64,000 nucleotides of DNA from Planococcus glaciei (GCF_900099655.1 NZ_FNDC01000017.1:1-64000); one strand, 5' to 3'. Shown: positions 26,278 through 36,541, counted from the first letter of the stretch. Program-made: numbers and translations. The notes: generated by a model from the letters alone, not told the origin.

Positions 26278-27627
26278 TTGGCTATTGAAAATATAAAAAT
26301 GCCTCAGCTAGGCGAAAGTGTGACGGAAGGAACGATTGAAAAATGGCTCGTTCAGCCCGGTGACCACGTCAATAAGTACGATCCTTTGGCGGAAGTCAAC
26401 ACCGATAAAGTAACAGCGGAAGTGCCATCTTCCTTTACCGGCACGATTAAAGAATTAATTGCTGCAGAAGGCGAAACACTGGCGGTAGGCGAAATCGTCT
26501 GCACCATCGAAACCGAAGGCGGCGACTCAGCTCCGGCAGCAGAAGCCGAAGCACAGCCTGCCAACGTCGGCAAAGAAAACGTCATGCCTGCAGACGACAC
26601 CAAACCGACTTCCGGCTTGAACGGAACGAAAGGCTCTTCCCAGCCAGTACGCCCGGAAGGATCAAAAGCCCGCTATTCTCCTGCTGTTTTGCGCCTCGCA
26701 CAAGACAACGATATTGATCTTGCACAAGTGCAGGGAACGGGCAATGAAGGGCGCATCACGCGCAAAGATTTGCTGGCGTTGATTGAAAGCGGCAATATCC
26801 CGAAAGCGGGAGATGCACCGGCAGCGAAACAGGAAGCTCCAGCAGCGCAAACAGAAGCACCTAAAGCGCAGCCGGCACCGACAACAGCTCCTGCTGCAAA
26901 ATCAGCACCGATCGAAAGCGCTCCTGGCGATATCGAAATTCCGGTTACCGGCGTGCGCCGCGCAATCGCAGCCAATATGCTGAAGAGCAAGCACGAAGCC
27001 CCGCATGCTTGGATGATGATCGAAGTGGACGTAACGGATTTGGTTTCCTACCGCGATTCCATCAAAGGCGAATTCAAGAAAAAAGAAGGGTTTAACATTA
27101 CGTATTTCGCGTTCTTCGTGAAAGCCGTATCCCAAGCGTTGAAAGAATTCCCGATGATGAACTCGATGTGGGCTGGCGACAAAATCATCCAGAAAAAAGA
27201 CATCAACATTTCGATTGCTGTTGCTTCGGACAATGCATTATTCGTACCGGTCATTAGAAATTCGGATGAAAAGTCGGTTAAAGGAATCGGCCGCGACATC
27301 AATGAGTTGGCATTAAAAGCGCGCAACGGAAAATTGGGTTCTGCAGACATGCAAGGCGGAACGTTTACGGTCAACAATACCGGATCGTTCGGCTCTATTC
27401 AGTCGATGGGGATCATCAACCATCCGCAAGCGGCAATCCTGCAAGTCGAGTCGATCGTGAAGCGCCCGGTCATTATGGCTAACGGCATGATGGCTGCACG
27501 CGATATGGTCAACTTGTGCTTATCGCTTGACCACCGCGTACTTGATGGACTTGTTTGTGGACAATTCCTCGGCCGCGTCAAAGAAATCCTTGAAAATATG
27601 AACAAAGAAAATACGTCCGTTTATTGA
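26278..27627 (+). CDS. bkdB: Dihydrolipoyl acyltransferase of the branched-chain keto acid complex (E2)
   Basis: Core of the Bkd complex. It has 449 residues: an N-terminal lipoyl domain with Lys44 in TDKVTAEVPS, a linker, a peripheral-subunit-binding domain at about 132-170 (YSPAVLRLAQDNDIDL, GRITRKDLLAL), a second Ala/Pro-rich linker, and the catalytic domain ending in DHRVLDG with the active-site His and Asp. It starts at TTG 26278 after AAGGAGGAA. It is the last gene of the cluster and is followed by a strong terminator. Confidence 0.94.
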   Translation: MAIENIKMPQLGESVTEGTIEKWLVQPGDHVNKYDPLAEVNTDKVTAEVPSSFTGTIKELIAAEGETLAVGEIVCTIETEGGDSAPAAEAEAQPANVGKENVMPADDTKPTSGLNGTKGSSQPVRPEGSKARYSPAVLRLAQDNDIDLAQVQGTGNEGRITRKDLLALIESGNIPKAGDAPAAKQEAPAAQTEAPKAQPAPTTAPAAKSAPIESAPGDIEIPVTGVRRAIAANMLKSKHEAPHAWMMIEVDVTDLVSYRDSIKGEFKKKEGFNITYFAFFVKAVSQALKEFPMMNSMWAGDKIIQKKDINISIAVASDNALFVPVIRNSDEKSVKGIGRDINELALKARNGKLGSADMQGGTFTVNNTGSFGSIQSMGIINHPQAAILQVESIVKRPVIMANGMMAARDMVNLCLSLDHRVLDGLVCGQFLGRVKEILENMNKENTSVY

Positions 27628-27628
27628 T

Positions 27629-27664
27629 GGAAAGCTGGGAGTCTGCGGACTTCCAGCTTTTTTC
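27629..27664 (+). terminator. Terminator after bkdB
   Basis: AAAGCTGGGAGTC pairs with GACTTCCAGCTTT around a short loop, followed by TTTTTCTC. It separates the bkd cluster from the methylmalonyl-CoA mutase operon. Confidence 0.85.
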
Positions 27665-27666
27665 TC

Positions 27667-27695
27667 TTTAATGTGAGCGTTTACTCAGGTAAAAT
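27667..27695 (+). promoter_or_regulatory. Candidate promoter with cre site for mutA-mutB-meaB
   Basis: TTTAAT (27667-27672) and TAAAAT (27690-27695) are 17 bp apart. The spacer is almost filled by TGTGAGCGTTTACT (27672-27685), which fits the cre consensus TGWNANCGNTNWCA except for the last base. CcpA bound here would repress the operon. Confidence 0.6.
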
Positions 27696-27726
27696 GGGAA
27701 GAGATATCCTTTAAGGAGGGAACAGT

Positions 27727-29421
27727 TTGACAATCGAATCGATGAAAAAGACTCAATTTTCGGAACGTACATACGAAGAATGGCGGGAAGCTGCTGAAAA
27801 AGCGCTGAAAGGAAAGCCGTTCGAAAAAACTTTAAAAACACCCACTATTGAAGGAATCACACTCGAGCCGCTTTACACAAAAGAAATGCTGGACCGCCTC
27901 GACACATTTGTTTTTGACCAAACGAAAGCCGTGCAAAATGGCAAAAGGCTTCCGGGTTGGTTTGTGGCACAGGAAACACATGCAGCAACTGTCAGCGATT
28001 ATTTGGTGGCAATCAAAGATGATTTGAAGCGCGGCAATGAAATGATCGTCTATCTCAGCTATCAGAACTTGGAATGGACTGATGCCGAGCTGAAAGAACT
28101 GGCAGAACTGATCGTCCATTATCCGCTGTATTTCCGTTTGGGATCTGACGACAACGGCATTCTCCGCGTCTTTGATTTTGTTGAGGAAGAACAACTCGGG
28201 CATGTGCAAGGCGTTATTTTTTCCGAAGCGGAAGTGGAAGTGCCGCAAAAAGTCCGCACTCAATTGATCGATACTGTGCCTGTACATAATGCCGGCGGAA
28301 CAATTGTCCACGAACTGGGCGTTGCGCTCAGCATTCTCGCTGAGAAGATGGACCGCGGCAATTTCGCTGCCCAGGCAAAAGACCTGTGGGTGCGCTTTGC
28401 AGTGGATACGCAATTCTTCCAGGAAGTTGCCAAACTGCGGGCTTTCCGTGTTCTGTGGAACGCGTTCTGCTCGGCATACGGAGAAGAAGCGCCGGCCATT
28501 CCGGTGTTCACAGAAACGTCCGTGCGTTCTTACTCGAAATTGGATCCATATGTGAACTTGCTGCGCGCCGGCAATGCCACGTTTTCAGCGGTCCTTGGCG
28601 GCACGAATGCGCATACGGTTCATCCGCATGACTTCTTGACAGTGCCCGATGCGCAAAGCCGCCGAATCGCCCGCAATGTGCAATTGGTCATTAAAGAAGA
28701 AACTCACGTATCGCATGTATTGGATGCGGCGGCCGGATCTTACTTTATCGAAACCTTGACAAAAGAATTTGTCGATGCGGCATGGAGCTATTTCCTGGAG
28801 ATTGAAGCCGCCGGCGGCTATTCCGAAGTCATCAAGTCGGGCTGGCTGACAGATGACATTCAGTCAAAATGGGTGGAGCGCAAAGAAAAAGTCGCTACCC
28901 GCGAAAATTCCTTGATTGGCACAAATATCTATGCCAATCCGCAGGAACCGGTTAAAGAAGGCCAAGTTGCTGAAAGCCATTTGGTTTATATGTCTGCTAA
29001 ACGCTTGTCTTCGCCGTTTGAAAAACTGCGCGCACAAAGCAAAGAAAGACTTTTGAAAGCGGCTGTTTTGCATGTGGCACCATTAAAAACAGTGAAAGCC
29101 CAATCGGACTTTGTCCAAGGCTTTTTGGCTGTGGGAGGCATCGAACCACTTATCAGCCCGGAACTCTCAAATGCTGAAGAAGTTAACCGCTTCCTGTCAG
29201 AGAACGCCATCGACTACGCTGTCCTATGCGGGCCAAAAGAAGTGCTGGAAGAAATCATTCCGGCCCTGAATGCAGCGGCCTCTATTGACGTTGCAGGCAA
29301 GTACGGAAAAGACGATTTGAACCGCTGGGAAGAATTTGGCGTAACGGATGCCATTTACTCGGGCAAACACATCACTTCGAAGTTGGAACAAATTCTTAGC
29401 CTTGGAAAGGAGGCCATCTGA
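27727..29421 (+). CDS. mutA: Methylmalonyl-CoA mutase small subunit
   Basis: Partner of MutB in the B12-dependent rearrangement of methylmalonyl-CoA to succinyl-CoA. It has 564 residues: a mutase-type barrel and a C-terminal flavodoxin-like domain that lacks the DxHxxG cobalamin motif, as in known non-catalytic small chains. It starts at TTG 27727 with AAGGAGGG upstream; an ATG five codons in is possible. The stop is two bases before the mutB start, indicating coupling. Confidence 0.9.
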   Translation: MTIESMKKTQFSERTYEEWREAAEKALKGKPFEKTLKTPTIEGITLEPLYTKEMLDRLDTFVFDQTKAVQNGKRLPGWFVAQETHAATVSDYLVAIKDDLKRGNEMIVYLSYQNLEWTDAELKELAELIVHYPLYFRLGSDDNGILRVFDFVEEEQLGHVQGVIFSEAEVEVPQKVRTQLIDTVPVHNAGGTIVHELGVALSILAEKMDRGNFAAQAKDLWVRFAVDTQFFQEVAKLRAFRVLWNAFCSAYGEEAPAIPVFTETSVRSYSKLDPYVNLLRAGNATFSAVLGGTNAHTVHPHDFLTVPDAQSRRIARNVQLVIKEETHVSHVLDAAAGSYFIETLTKEFVDAAWSYFLEIEAAGGYSEVIKSGWLTDDIQSKWVERKEKVATRENSLIGTNIYANPQEPVKEGQVAESHLVYMSAKRLSSPFEKLRAQSKERLLKAAVLHVAPLKTVKAQSDFVQGFLAVGGIEPLISPELSNAEEVNRFLSENAIDYAVLCGPKEVLEEIIPALNAAASIDVAGKYGKDDLNRWEEFGVTDAIYSGKHITSKLEQILSLGKEAI

Positions 29422-29422
29422 T

Positions 29423-31570
29423 ATGGGAAGACCGGATTTCAGTAAAGTGGATTTACAGAAATTAACAATCAATCAAGACGTGGCCATCCACGAGGAAGTT
29501 TTTGAAACGAATGAAGGAATACCGGTTAAGCCGGCTTATTCCCATGAGGACATCGCGGATTTGCAGGAAAGCCATCCTGGGTTTGCTCCGAACGTGCGCG
29601 GGCCTTACCCGACGATGTATGTATCGCGCCCATGGACCGTCCGTCAATATGCCGGGTTTTCGACAGCAGAAGAAAGCAACGCATTTTACCGCCGGAACTT
29701 GGCAATGGGGCAAAAAGGGCTTTCGGTCGCTTTTGACCTTGCTACGCACCGCGGCTATGATTCCGATCATCCACGCGTGGTGGGCGATGTCGGAAAAGCG
29801 GGCGTTGCCATCGACAGCGTCGAAGACATGAAAATCCTGTTTGACGGCATTCCGCTTGACCAGATGTCGGTCTCGATGACAATGAACGGGGCAGTTGTGC
29901 CGATCATGGCGTTCTTCATCGTGGCTGCAGAAGAACAAGGGGTCGGACCGGAGCAGCTGGCCGGAACGATCCAGAACGATATTCTAAAAGAATACATGGT
30001 GCGCAATACGTATATTTATCCGCCGGCGATGTCGATGCAGATCATCGCGGATATTTTCAAATACACATCCACCAAAATGCCGAAATTCAACTCGATTTCC
30101 ATTTCGGGCTATCATATCCAGGAAGCGGGAGCCACAGCGGATATTGAACTGGCCTATACACTGGCTGACGGGCTCGAATACGTCCGTACGGGGCTCGCAG
30201 CAGGCATCGATATTGATTCGTTTGCACCGCGCTTGTCATTTTTCTGGGGAATCGGCATGAACTATTTCATGGAAATCGCAAAAATGCGCGCAGGCCGTGA
30301 AATTTGGGCGAAAATGATGAAATCGTTCGATCCAAAAAACAGCAAGTCTCTTGCCCTTCGTACGCATTCGCAGACGTCCGGCTGGAGTTTGACCGAACAA
30401 GATCCGTTCAATAACGTGACCCGTACATTGATTGAGGCAAATGCAGCGGCAATGGGCCATACGCAGTCGCTCCATACCAATGCGCTTGATGAAGCGATCG
30501 CTTTGCCGACGGATTTCTCCGCCCGCATTGCCCGCAATACGCAGTTGTTCCTGCAGGAAGAAACGATGATGACCAAAGTGATTGATCCTTGGGGCGGTTC
30601 GTACTACGTCGAAAAACTGACGCAGGAATTGATGGAAAAAGCATGGCAGCTGATCGAGGAAGTCGAAGAACTTGGCGGCATGGCCAAAGCGATTGAAACC
30701 GGCCTTCCGAAAATGCGCATCGAAGAAGCAGCAGCGAAAAAACAAGCGCAAATCGATTCAAATGAAGAAGTGATCATCGGCGTCAACCGATACCGCTTGG
30801 ACGAAGAAGATCCAATTGATATCTTGAATATCGACAATACCATCGTGCGGAAAACACAGATTGAACGCATTGAGCAGATGAAAGCTTCGCGCGACAACGA
30901 CAAAGTCCAGGAAGCATTAACCCGATTGACGGCGGCTGCACAAAGCGGCGACGAAAACATTTTAGAATGCGCCGTTGATGCGGCGCGCCTGCGTGCCACT
31001 CTGGGTGAAATTTCCGATGCGATCGAAGCAGCATCCGGAAGACATAAGGCGGTGATCCGTTCCGTGAGCGGCGTATACAGTTCCAACTTCTCGAACCAGC
31101 AGGAAATCGAAGTCGTCAAAGAGATGACCGAAGACTTTATTGAAAATGAAGGGCGCCGTCCGCGTATCCTGATTGCGAAAATGGGGCAGGATGGCCATGA
31201 CCGCGGCGCGAAAGTTATTGCGACGGCATTCGCCGACCTCGGCTTTGATGTGGATATCGGTCCGTTGTTCCAGACACCGGCTGAAACAGCGCAGCAGGCC
31301 GTAGAAAACGACGTACACGTCATTGGCGTCAGTTCACTGGCAGCCGGCCATATGACGCTTGTGCCGGACTTATGGGCAGAATTAAAAAAAATCGGCCGCG
31401 AGGATATCTTGATCGTTGTCGGCGGCGTTATTCCGGCGCAGGATTATGAATTCCTGCGCAACAACGGAGCGAGCGCCATCTTCGGGCCAGGTACCGTGAT
31501 TCCTGTGGCCGCGCAAAAAGTGATTGAAGAAATCTACGTGCGCCTGGGATACGAGGAAGTGGCCGACTGA
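29423..31570 (+). CDS. mutB: Methylmalonyl-CoA mutase large (catalytic) subunit
   Basis: Contains the substrate-binding barrel ([34 protein letters not shown]) and a C-terminal B12 domain with the cobalt-ligating His in [11 protein letters not shown]. Length is 715 residues. AAAGGAGG lies before ATG 29423; the open frame extends back to 29348 but inside mutA. meaB overlaps its stop codon. Together with the epimerase at 34493 it completes propionyl-CoA to succinyl-CoA, and so oxidation of valine and isoleucine. Confidence 0.96.
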   Translation: MGRPDFSKVDLQKLTINQDVAIHEEVFETNEGIPVKPAYSHEDIADLQESHPGFAPNVRGPYPTMYVSRPWTVRQYAGFSTAEESNAFYRRNLAMGQKGLSVAFDLATHRGYDSDHPRVVGDVGKAGVAIDSVEDMKILFDGIPLDQMSVSMTMNGAVVPIMAFFIVAAEEQGVGPEQLAGTIQNDILKEYMVRNTYIYPPAMSMQIIADIFKYTSTKMPKFNSISISGYHIQEAGATADIELAYTLADGLEYVRTGLAAGIDIDSFAPRLSFFWGIGMNYFMEIAKMRAGREIWAKMMKSFDPKNSKSLALRTHSQTSGWSLTEQDPFNNVTRTLIEANAAAMGHTQSLHTNALDEAIALPTDFSARIARNTQLFLQEETMMTKVIDPWGGSYYVEKLTQELMEKAWQLIEEVEELGGMAKAIETGLPKMRIEEAAAKKQAQIDSNEEVIIGVNRYRLDEEDPIDILNIDNTIVRKTQIERIEQMKASRDNDKVQEALTRLTAAAQSGDENILECAVDAARLRATLGEISDAIEAASGRHKAVIRSVSGVYSSNFSNQQEIEVVKEMTEDFIENEGRRPRILIAKMGQDGHDRGAKVIATAFADLGFDVDIGPLFQTPAETAQQAVENDVHVIGVSSLAAGHMTLVPDLWAELKKIGREDILIVVGGVIPAQDYEFLRNNGASAIFGPGTVIPVAAQKVIEEIYVRLGYEEVAD

Positions 31571-32637
31571 TGGACCGCGAAACAAGGACTCGCCGGGTAA
31601 TGGAAGGGGTCAAAGCCGCCCATGACGGGATGATGGCCTCGCCGCGGAAACGATTCAAAAAACCGCAGGACAACCCTTTCGAGTACGACAACATGGCCGT
31701 AGGGGTCCGGAGCGGTTCGCGCCTGCATTTAGGAAAAGCGATTACGCTTCTTGAAAGCTCGAATCCGGAGCATAAAAAACACGGCCAGGAATTGCTGAAC
31801 CGCTTACTGCCGCATACCGGAAACTCGATTCGGATCGGCATCACGGGGGTACCAGGCGCCGGCAAAAGCACATTCATCGAGACGTTCGGCGAAATGCTGA
31901 CGGCGCTCGGGCACCGTGTGGCAGTCCTTGCCATCGATCCTAGTTCTTCGATCACCGGCGGCAGCATCCTGGGCGACAAAACCCGTATGGAAAGCCTGGC
32001 GCGCAACCCGAAAGCGTTTATCCGCCCTTCGCCGACAGCAGGTACGCTCGGCGGCGTCCATAAAAAGACGCGCGAGACGATGCTGTTATGCGAAGCGGCT
32101 GGATACGATGTGATCTTGGTCGAAACGGTGGGCGTCGGGCAAAGCGAAACGCTCGTCCGCGGCATGGTGGACATCTTTATGCTGCTCGTGCTCACCGGCG
32201 CCGGGGATGAACTGCAGGGCATGAAAAAAGGGATCCTGGAGCTGGCGGACGCCATCGTTGTCCACAAGGCGGACAGCCACAACGCTGAACTTGCCAAAAA
32301 GACGGTGCGTGAATACAAACAGATCCTGCATTTCCTGCAGCGGGCGACTGAGGGATGGAAAACGCAGGCCTTGCCTGCTTCTTCTCTTGAAGGAACCGGC
32401 ATTTCGGAAATCTGGGACATGGTCAAAGACTTCGAAAGCACGGTCAAAGGCAGCGGCTACTGGAAAAAGCGCCGGCAGAACCAGACGAAAGACTGGTTCA
32501 ATTCCATGATCACCGACGAATTGTTGAGCCGTTTTTACGGGGATGCCGAGCGCCGGAAGCAAGTGGGCACACTCGAGCAGAAAGTGCTTCAGGATCAGCT
32601 GACGGTGGCGCAAGCCATTGCGGAATTGTTCGAGTAA
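31570..32637 (+). CDS. meaB: Methylmalonyl-CoA mutase-associated GTPase MeaB
   Basis: G3E-family GTPase that gates cofactor loading and protects MutB. It has 355 residues with Walker A GVPGAGKSTFIE, the switch region EPSSSITGGSILGDKTRM-like sequence (IDPSSSITGGSILGDK) and VETVGVGQSE. Its ATG overlaps the mutB TGA, so the three genes form one coupled operon. It is sometimes annotated as ArgK. Confidence 0.94.
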   Translation: MDRETRTRRVMEGVKAAHDGMMASPRKRFKKPQDNPFEYDNMAVGVRSGSRLHLGKAITLLESSNPEHKKHGQELLNRLLPHTGNSIRIGITGVPGAGKSTFIETFGEMLTALGHRVAVLAIDPSSSITGGSILGDKTRMESLARNPKAFIRPSPTAGTLGGVHKKTRETMLLCEAAGYDVILVETVGVGQSETLVRGMVDIFMLLVLTGAGDELQGMKKGILELADAIVVHKADSHNAELAKKTVREYKQILHFLQRATEGWKTQALPASSLEGTGISEIWDMVKDFESTVKGSGYWKKRRQNQTKDWFNSMITDELLSRFYGDAERRKQVGTLEQKVLQDQLTVAQAIAELFE

Positions 32638-32643
32638 GCTTTT

Positions 32644-32672
32644 TTGCATGTCTTTTCAACTCCTGCTATGAT
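32644..32672 (+). promoter_or_regulatory. SigA promoter of brxB
   Basis: TTGCAT (32644-32649), 17 bp, TATGAT (32667-32672), 31 bp before the gene. Confidence 0.7.
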
Positions 32673-32702
32673 TAATGAAGGAAATGATAAGGAGTGATAG
32701 AA

Positions 32703-33143
32703 ATGGCAATGGATTTTAATTTTCTTATGAATGATATTACAAAGCAGGCACGCCAGGAAATGGTGGACGCTGGCTATACAGAACTGACAACACCTGAAGA
32801 AGTGAAGGACGTTTTTTCTCAACCCGGCACTAGCCTTGTCATGATCAACTCAGTATGCGGATGCGCAGGAGGCATCGCCCGTCCGGCAGCCGTACATTCT
32901 GTGCATTACGACAAACGCCCTGACCGCTTGTTGACGGTATTTGCAGGACAGGACAAAGAAGCGACAGCACAGGCACGCGCAATTTTCGGCGAAGACCATC
33001 TTCCGTCTTCTCCATCGTTCGTTCTTTTGAAAGATGGCAAAGTGGCCGATGAAATCGGGCGCCATGAAATTGAAGGCCATGATCCGATGTCCGTTATTAC
33101 GCACATCCAAGAGCTGTTTGAAGAGCATTGCAAAGAAATCTAA
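32703..33143 (+). CDS. brxB: Bacilliredoxin BrxB (YqiW family)
   Basis: Thioredoxin-fold enzyme that removes bacillithiol from S-bacillithiolated proteins. The active site reads CGC in [15 protein letters not shown], typical of YphP/YqiW. ATG 32703 ([11 protein letters not shown]) fits the YqiW N terminus, with AAGGAG at about 9 nt; a GTG at 32694 also lies in frame. Length is 146 residues. It has its own promoter and terminator. It implies bacillithiol as the low-molecular-weight thiol. Confidence 0.93.
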   Translation: MAMDFNFLMNDITKQARQEMVDAGYTELTTPEEVKDVFSQPGTSLVMINSVCGCAGGIARPAAVHSVHYDKRPDRLLTVFAGQDKEATAQARAIFGEDHLPSSPSFVLLKDGKVADEIGRHEIEGHDPMSVITHIQELFEEHCKEI

Positions 33144-33147
33144 AACG

Positions 33148-33176
33148 AATGCCCCTCAAAAAGGGGCATTTTTTTA
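33148..33176 (+). terminator. Terminator after brxB
   Basis: AATGCCCCT pairs with AGGGGCATT around CAAAA, followed by TTTTTTT. Confidence 0.9.
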
Positions 33177-33198
33177 TGTCGGCGAAAAGGAGCAGAAC

Positions 33199-34191
33199 AT
33201 GAAACTGAAACTGAAACGATTTTCTATTGGCTACCGGACAATGAAAACCGCTGCAGGGGTGGCGATTGCGATTTCCCTGGCGCAATTTTTTAACTTGGAT
33301 TATTATGTTTCCGCCGGGATTTTGACGATTTTGTGCATTCAGCCGACGAAAAAGAAATCCATCCGCGCGGCATTTTCACGCTTTGTGGCGAGCTTGATCG
33401 GCATCGCCTTTGCATTCGTCTTTTTGGAAAACATTGCTTATCACCCGCTGCTGATCGGGCTGATGATTTTGGTATTTATTCCGGTGCTCGTTTCCTTGAA
33501 GTTTTCAGACGGCTTTGTGTCCAGTTCGGTCATCTTGCTGCATATTTACGATTCCAAAAACCTGACGCTGGATCTGTTCTTGAATGAACTTTCTTTGATG
33601 GCCGTCGGCTTCGGGACGGCGCTGGCGGTCAATATGTACATGCCGAGCATTGAAGGGAAACTCAATACGTACCGCTATGATATCGAATCGCTGTATTCTT
33701 CCATCTTCCAGGAAATTTCGATTTTCCTGCGGCAAGGAGAGTCGAACTGGGACGGAAAAGAATTGACCCAGAGCACGGAACTGCTGAAAAAAGCGAAGGC
33801 GCTGGCTTATCAGGATGTTGAAAACCACGTGACCCGTCTCGAAAACAAGTACTACCACTATTTCGACATGCGCGAACAGCAGCTTGAAATCATTGAGCGC
33901 ATCCTGCCCAAGATTACCGCACTTCCGGTTATTATCGGGCATTCGCATTTGGTGGCTGATTTTCTGGAAGACTTGGCAAGCCACGTCCATTCCGGCAATA
34001 CCGCTTACCGCTACATCAGTAAATTGCAAGCCGTCAAAGATGAATTTGCCGGAATGCCGCTGCCTGACAGCCACGAAAAATTTCTGGCGATGGCGGCGCT
34101 CTACCAAGTGATCGAAGAAATGGACACGTATCTGGAAATCAAATCGTCCTATAAAGGCTTCACCAACAAAAAGACAGCTGAAATCGGATGA
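33199..34191 (+). CDS. yqjA: Aromatic acid exporter family protein (YqjA-like)
   Basis: A 330-residue membrane protein with about four to five hydrophobic segments in residues 15-150 and a helical cytoplasmic C-terminal half, the layout of the ArAE_1/DUF939 (FUSC-related) family. The substrate is unknown. ATG 33199 has AAAGGAG 9 nt upstream; the frame is open back to 33034 but inside brxB. It lies next to brxB as yqjA does in B. subtilis. Confidence 0.85.
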   Translation: MKLKLKRFSIGYRTMKTAAGVAIAISLAQFFNLDYYVSAGILTILCIQPTKKKSIRAAFSRFVASLIGIAFAFVFLENIAYHPLLIGLMILVFIPVLVSLKFSDGFVSSSVILLHIYDSKNLTLDLFLNELSLMAVGFGTALAVNMYMPSIEGKLNTYRYDIESLYSSIFQEISIFLRQGESNWDGKELTQSTELLKKAKALAYQDVENHVTRLENKYYHYFDMREQQLEIIERILPKITALPVIIGHSHLVADFLEDLASHVHSGNTAYRYISKLQAVKDEFAGMPLPDSHEKFLAMAALYQVIEEMDTYLEIKSSYKGFTNKKTAEIG

Positions 34192-34207
34192 TTTCAGCTG
34201 TCTTTTA
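34168..34207. terminator. Bidirectional terminator after yqjA
   Basis: AAAAGACAGCTGAAAT pairs with ATTTCAGCTGTCTTTT around CGGATG. It overlaps the end of yqjA and can also serve the convergent prli42 gene. Confidence 0.85.
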
Positions 34208-34227
34208 ATGTATTCGATTAGTGCTAG

Positions 34228-34323
34228 TTAAATGACAAAGCTTAGTCCCATCATTAATGTGGACAATAGCATGATGCCAATCATCGCATAGACGATAAAC
34301 TTACGGAATGCAGGGTTGTTCAT
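34228..34323 (-). CDS. prli42: Stressosome-associated miniprotein Prli42
   Basis: A 31-residue single-pass membrane peptide, charged at its N terminus (NPAFRK) and hydrophobic from about residue 9 to the end. It resembles Prli42, which anchors the stressosome to the membrane in Listeria and is conserved in Bacillales. AAAGGAG lies 9 nt upstream of this ATG on the minus strand; the longer open frame to 34425 has no comparable signal. The assignment rests on size, position and sequence character. Confidence 0.75.
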   Translation of the reverse strand: MNNPAFRKFIVYAMIGIMLLSTLMMGLSFVI

Positions 34324-34492
34324 GAACGCAATGCTCCTTTGGTCTCCATAATGGCTTTTAAGAAATAATACCATAAAACGAGACAAATTTGTAGCTCTAC
34401 GTTCGGCCGTTTTCCAAATATTCAAGTAGCCCCTTTAGTTTTAGCAACGGAATAGGTACAATAAAAGAGAACATAAAAAAGGAAGTGAGAAA

Positions 34493-34891
34493 ATGAAAAA
34501 AGTCGACCATATTGGAATCGCTGTACGCAGCATTGATGAAGTCCTTACATACTATACCGAAACACTGGGCTGTCCATTGTTGAAAATTGAAGAAGTGTCA
34601 TCCCAAAAGGTGAAAGTGGCTTTTATCGATGCCGGCAATATTAAGCTCGAATTGCTGGAACCGCTGGACGATACGGGCGCCGTTGCCAAGTTTATCGAAA
34701 AACGGGGAGAAGGCATCCATCACATCGCTTTCGGAGTGGAAAACATCGAGCAGCGCATGGCAGAACTGCGCGACAAAGGCGTCCAGCTTTTGAGCGAGCA
34801 TGCAGGTCCTGGAGCAGGCGGGGCAATGGTTGCCTTTTTGCATCCGAAGTCATCAAACGGAGTATTATACGAACTTTGTGAAAAGCAATGA
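34493..34891 (+). CDS. mce: Methylmalonyl-CoA epimerase
   Basis: Converts (S)- to (R)-methylmalonyl-CoA for MutB. It is a 132-residue VOC-superfamily protein: the metal-ligand pattern is visible as VDHIGIAV (His), KLELLEPL (Glu), GIHHIAFGVEN (His) and NGVLYEL (Glu). AAAGGAAGTGAG precedes the ATG. It is paired with the carboxyltransferase gene 15 bp downstream, matching yqjC-yqjD of B. subtilis. Confidence 0.93.
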   Translation: MKKVDHIGIAVRSIDEVLTYYTETLGCPLLKIEEVSSQKVKVAFIDAGNIKLELLEPLDDTGAVAKFIEKRGEGIHHIAFGVENIEQRMAELRDKGVQLLSEHAGPGAGGAMVAFLHPKSSNGVLYELCEKQ

Positions 34892-34906
34892 TTGAGGAGT
34901 GGAGAA

Positions 34907-36448
34907 ATGGACATTTACGAAAGAATCAATGAGTTGTATGACCGCAAACGCGAAATTGAGCTTGGGGGCGGCGAAGAACGCATCGACAAGCAGCACGAAA
35001 AAGGCAAACTGACTGCCCGTGAACGCATCGAACTATTAGTGGATGAAGGTTCCTTTGTCGAGTTGAGCCCGTTCGTGGAACACCGCACAACCGATTTCGG
35101 GATGGGTGCAGGACCGGGTGAAGGGGTTGTAACCGGTTACGGCAAAGTGAACGGACGTCCAATTTATTTGTTCTCCCAGGACTTCACGGTATTTGGCGGA
35201 GCACTTGGTGAAATGCATGCCCAAAAAATCGCGAACGTCATGGATTTGGCGGCGAAAAATGGGGCGCCATTCATCGGCTTGAACGATTCCGGCGGCGCGC
35301 GCATCCAGGAAGGCGTTTTGTCGCTTGATGGCTACGGCCATATTTTCTACCGGAATTCCATCTATTCCGGGGTTATTCCACAGATTTCCGTCATCATGGG
35401 ACCTTCAGCTGGCGGCGCGGTGTATTCACCGGCCATCACGGATTTTGTTTTCATGGTCGACAAGACGAGCCAGATGTTCATCACAGGGCCGAAAGTCATT
35501 GAAACGGTGACAGGCGAAAAAATTTCATCTGAAGATTTAGGTGGATCGAAAGTACATACAGCAATTAGCGGAAACGCTCATTTCCGTTCGGATTCCGAAC
35601 AGGACGTATTGCAGATGGTGCGCCGCTTGATCAGCTACCTTCCACAAAATAACCAAGAAATGCCGCCGCGGCTTGAAGTGGATGCGGAAGACGATTACCG
35701 TCCGGATCTCGCTGATATCGTTCCTTACGAAGCGATCCGGCCGTACGATGTCCGCAAAGTTGTGGAGCAAGTGGTCGATGCCGATAGTTTCATGGAAGTT
35801 CAGCCGGAATTTGCCCGCAATATCGTCGTCGGCCTCGCACGCATCAAAGGCGAAACAGTCGGCCTGGTGTGCAACCAGCCGAAAGTGATGGCCGGCGGGC
35901 TTGATATCGACTCGTCAGACAAAGCGGCACGTTTTATCCGCTTCTGTGATTCGTTCAATATTCCGTTGATCACGTTTGAAGACGTGACCGGATTTTTCCC
36001 GGGCATCAAGCAGGAACACGGCGGCATCATTCGCCACGGCGCAAAAATCCTCTATGCGTATTCAGAAGCGACCGTGCCGAAAATGACGGTCATTCTGCGT
36101 AAAGCATACGGCGGCGCTTATGTCGCACTTAACTCCAAATCAATCGGCGCTGACCTGGTATTCTCATGGCCGAACGCGGAAATTGCGGTGATGGGGCCAC
36201 AAGGTGCGGCGAATATCATTTTCGCCCGTGAAATTGCAGCGAGCGACAATCCGGAAGAAACGCGTGCAGCAAAAATCGAGGAATACCGCGAGAAATTCGC
36301 CAATCCCTACGTAGCAGCAGCGCGCGGCATGGTCGATGACGTCATCGATCCGCGGGAAACACGCGTCAAATTGATTCAGGCGCTCGAAATGATGCGCAAC
36401 AAGAAAGATACGCGCCCAGCGAAAAAACACGGCAATATGCCCTTATAA
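34907..36448 (+). CDS. pccB: Acyl-CoA (propionyl-CoA/methylmalonyl-CoA) carboxylase beta subunit
   Basis: A 513-residue carboxyltransferase of the crotonase-like carboxylase family, with acyl-CoA-binding GAPFIGLNDSGGARIQEG, MGPSAGGAVYSPAITDF and the biotin-binding half ending KAYGGAYVALNSK. GAGGAGTGGAG precedes ATG 34907. Next to the epimerase, propionyl-CoA is the most likely substrate. No biotin carboxylase or BCCP gene accompanies it; AccB/AccC (2809-4684) or a distant alpha chain must supply biotin. Direction (carboxylation versus decarboxylation) is inferred. Confidence 0.9.
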   Translation: MDIYERINELYDRKREIELGGGEERIDKQHEKGKLTARERIELLVDEGSFVELSPFVEHRTTDFGMGAGPGEGVVTGYGKVNGRPIYLFSQDFTVFGGALGEMHAQKIANVMDLAAKNGAPFIGLNDSGGARIQEGVLSLDGYGHIFYRNSIYSGVIPQISVIMGPSAGGAVYSPAITDFVFMVDKTSQMFITGPKVIETVTGEKISSEDLGGSKVHTAISGNAHFRSDSEQDVLQMVRRLISYLPQNNQEMPPRLEVDAEDDYRPDLADIVPYEAIRPYDVRKVVEQVVDADSFMEVQPEFARNIVVGLARIKGETVGLVCNQPKVMAGGLDIDSSDKAARFIRFCDSFNIPLITFEDVTGFFPGIKQEHGGIIRHGAKILYAYSEATVPKMTVILRKAYGGAYVALNSKSIGADLVFSWPNAEIAVMGPQGAANIIFAREIAASDNPEETRAAKIEEYREKFANPYVAAARGMVDDVIDPRETRVKLIQALEMMRNKKDTRPAKKHGNMPL

Positions 36449-36451
36449 CGA

Positions 36452-36495
36452 ACAACTTCAATCAGCGGGGGCTTCGTTTCCCGCTGATTGTTCAT
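36452..36495 (+). terminator. Hairpin after pccB
   Basis: GAACAA and AATCAGCGGG pair with CCCGCTGATT and TTGTTC. The stem is long; the T run is poor. Confidence 0.6.
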
Positions 36496-36541
36496 TGATT
36501 CAACCGGGCGCACAAGCCCAAAAAGAAAGAGGTCCTAATTT

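Noticed and set aside
30604-31323. 239-codon open frame antisense to mutB
   Set aside because: Shadow of mutB; no start signal and no recognisable domain.
31428-32447. 339-codon open frame antisense to meaB
   Set aside because: It lies entirely opposite a coupled, well-conserved gene, has a low-complexity Ser/Arg/Pro-rich composition and no ribosome binding site or known motif; it reflects codon use on the other strand.
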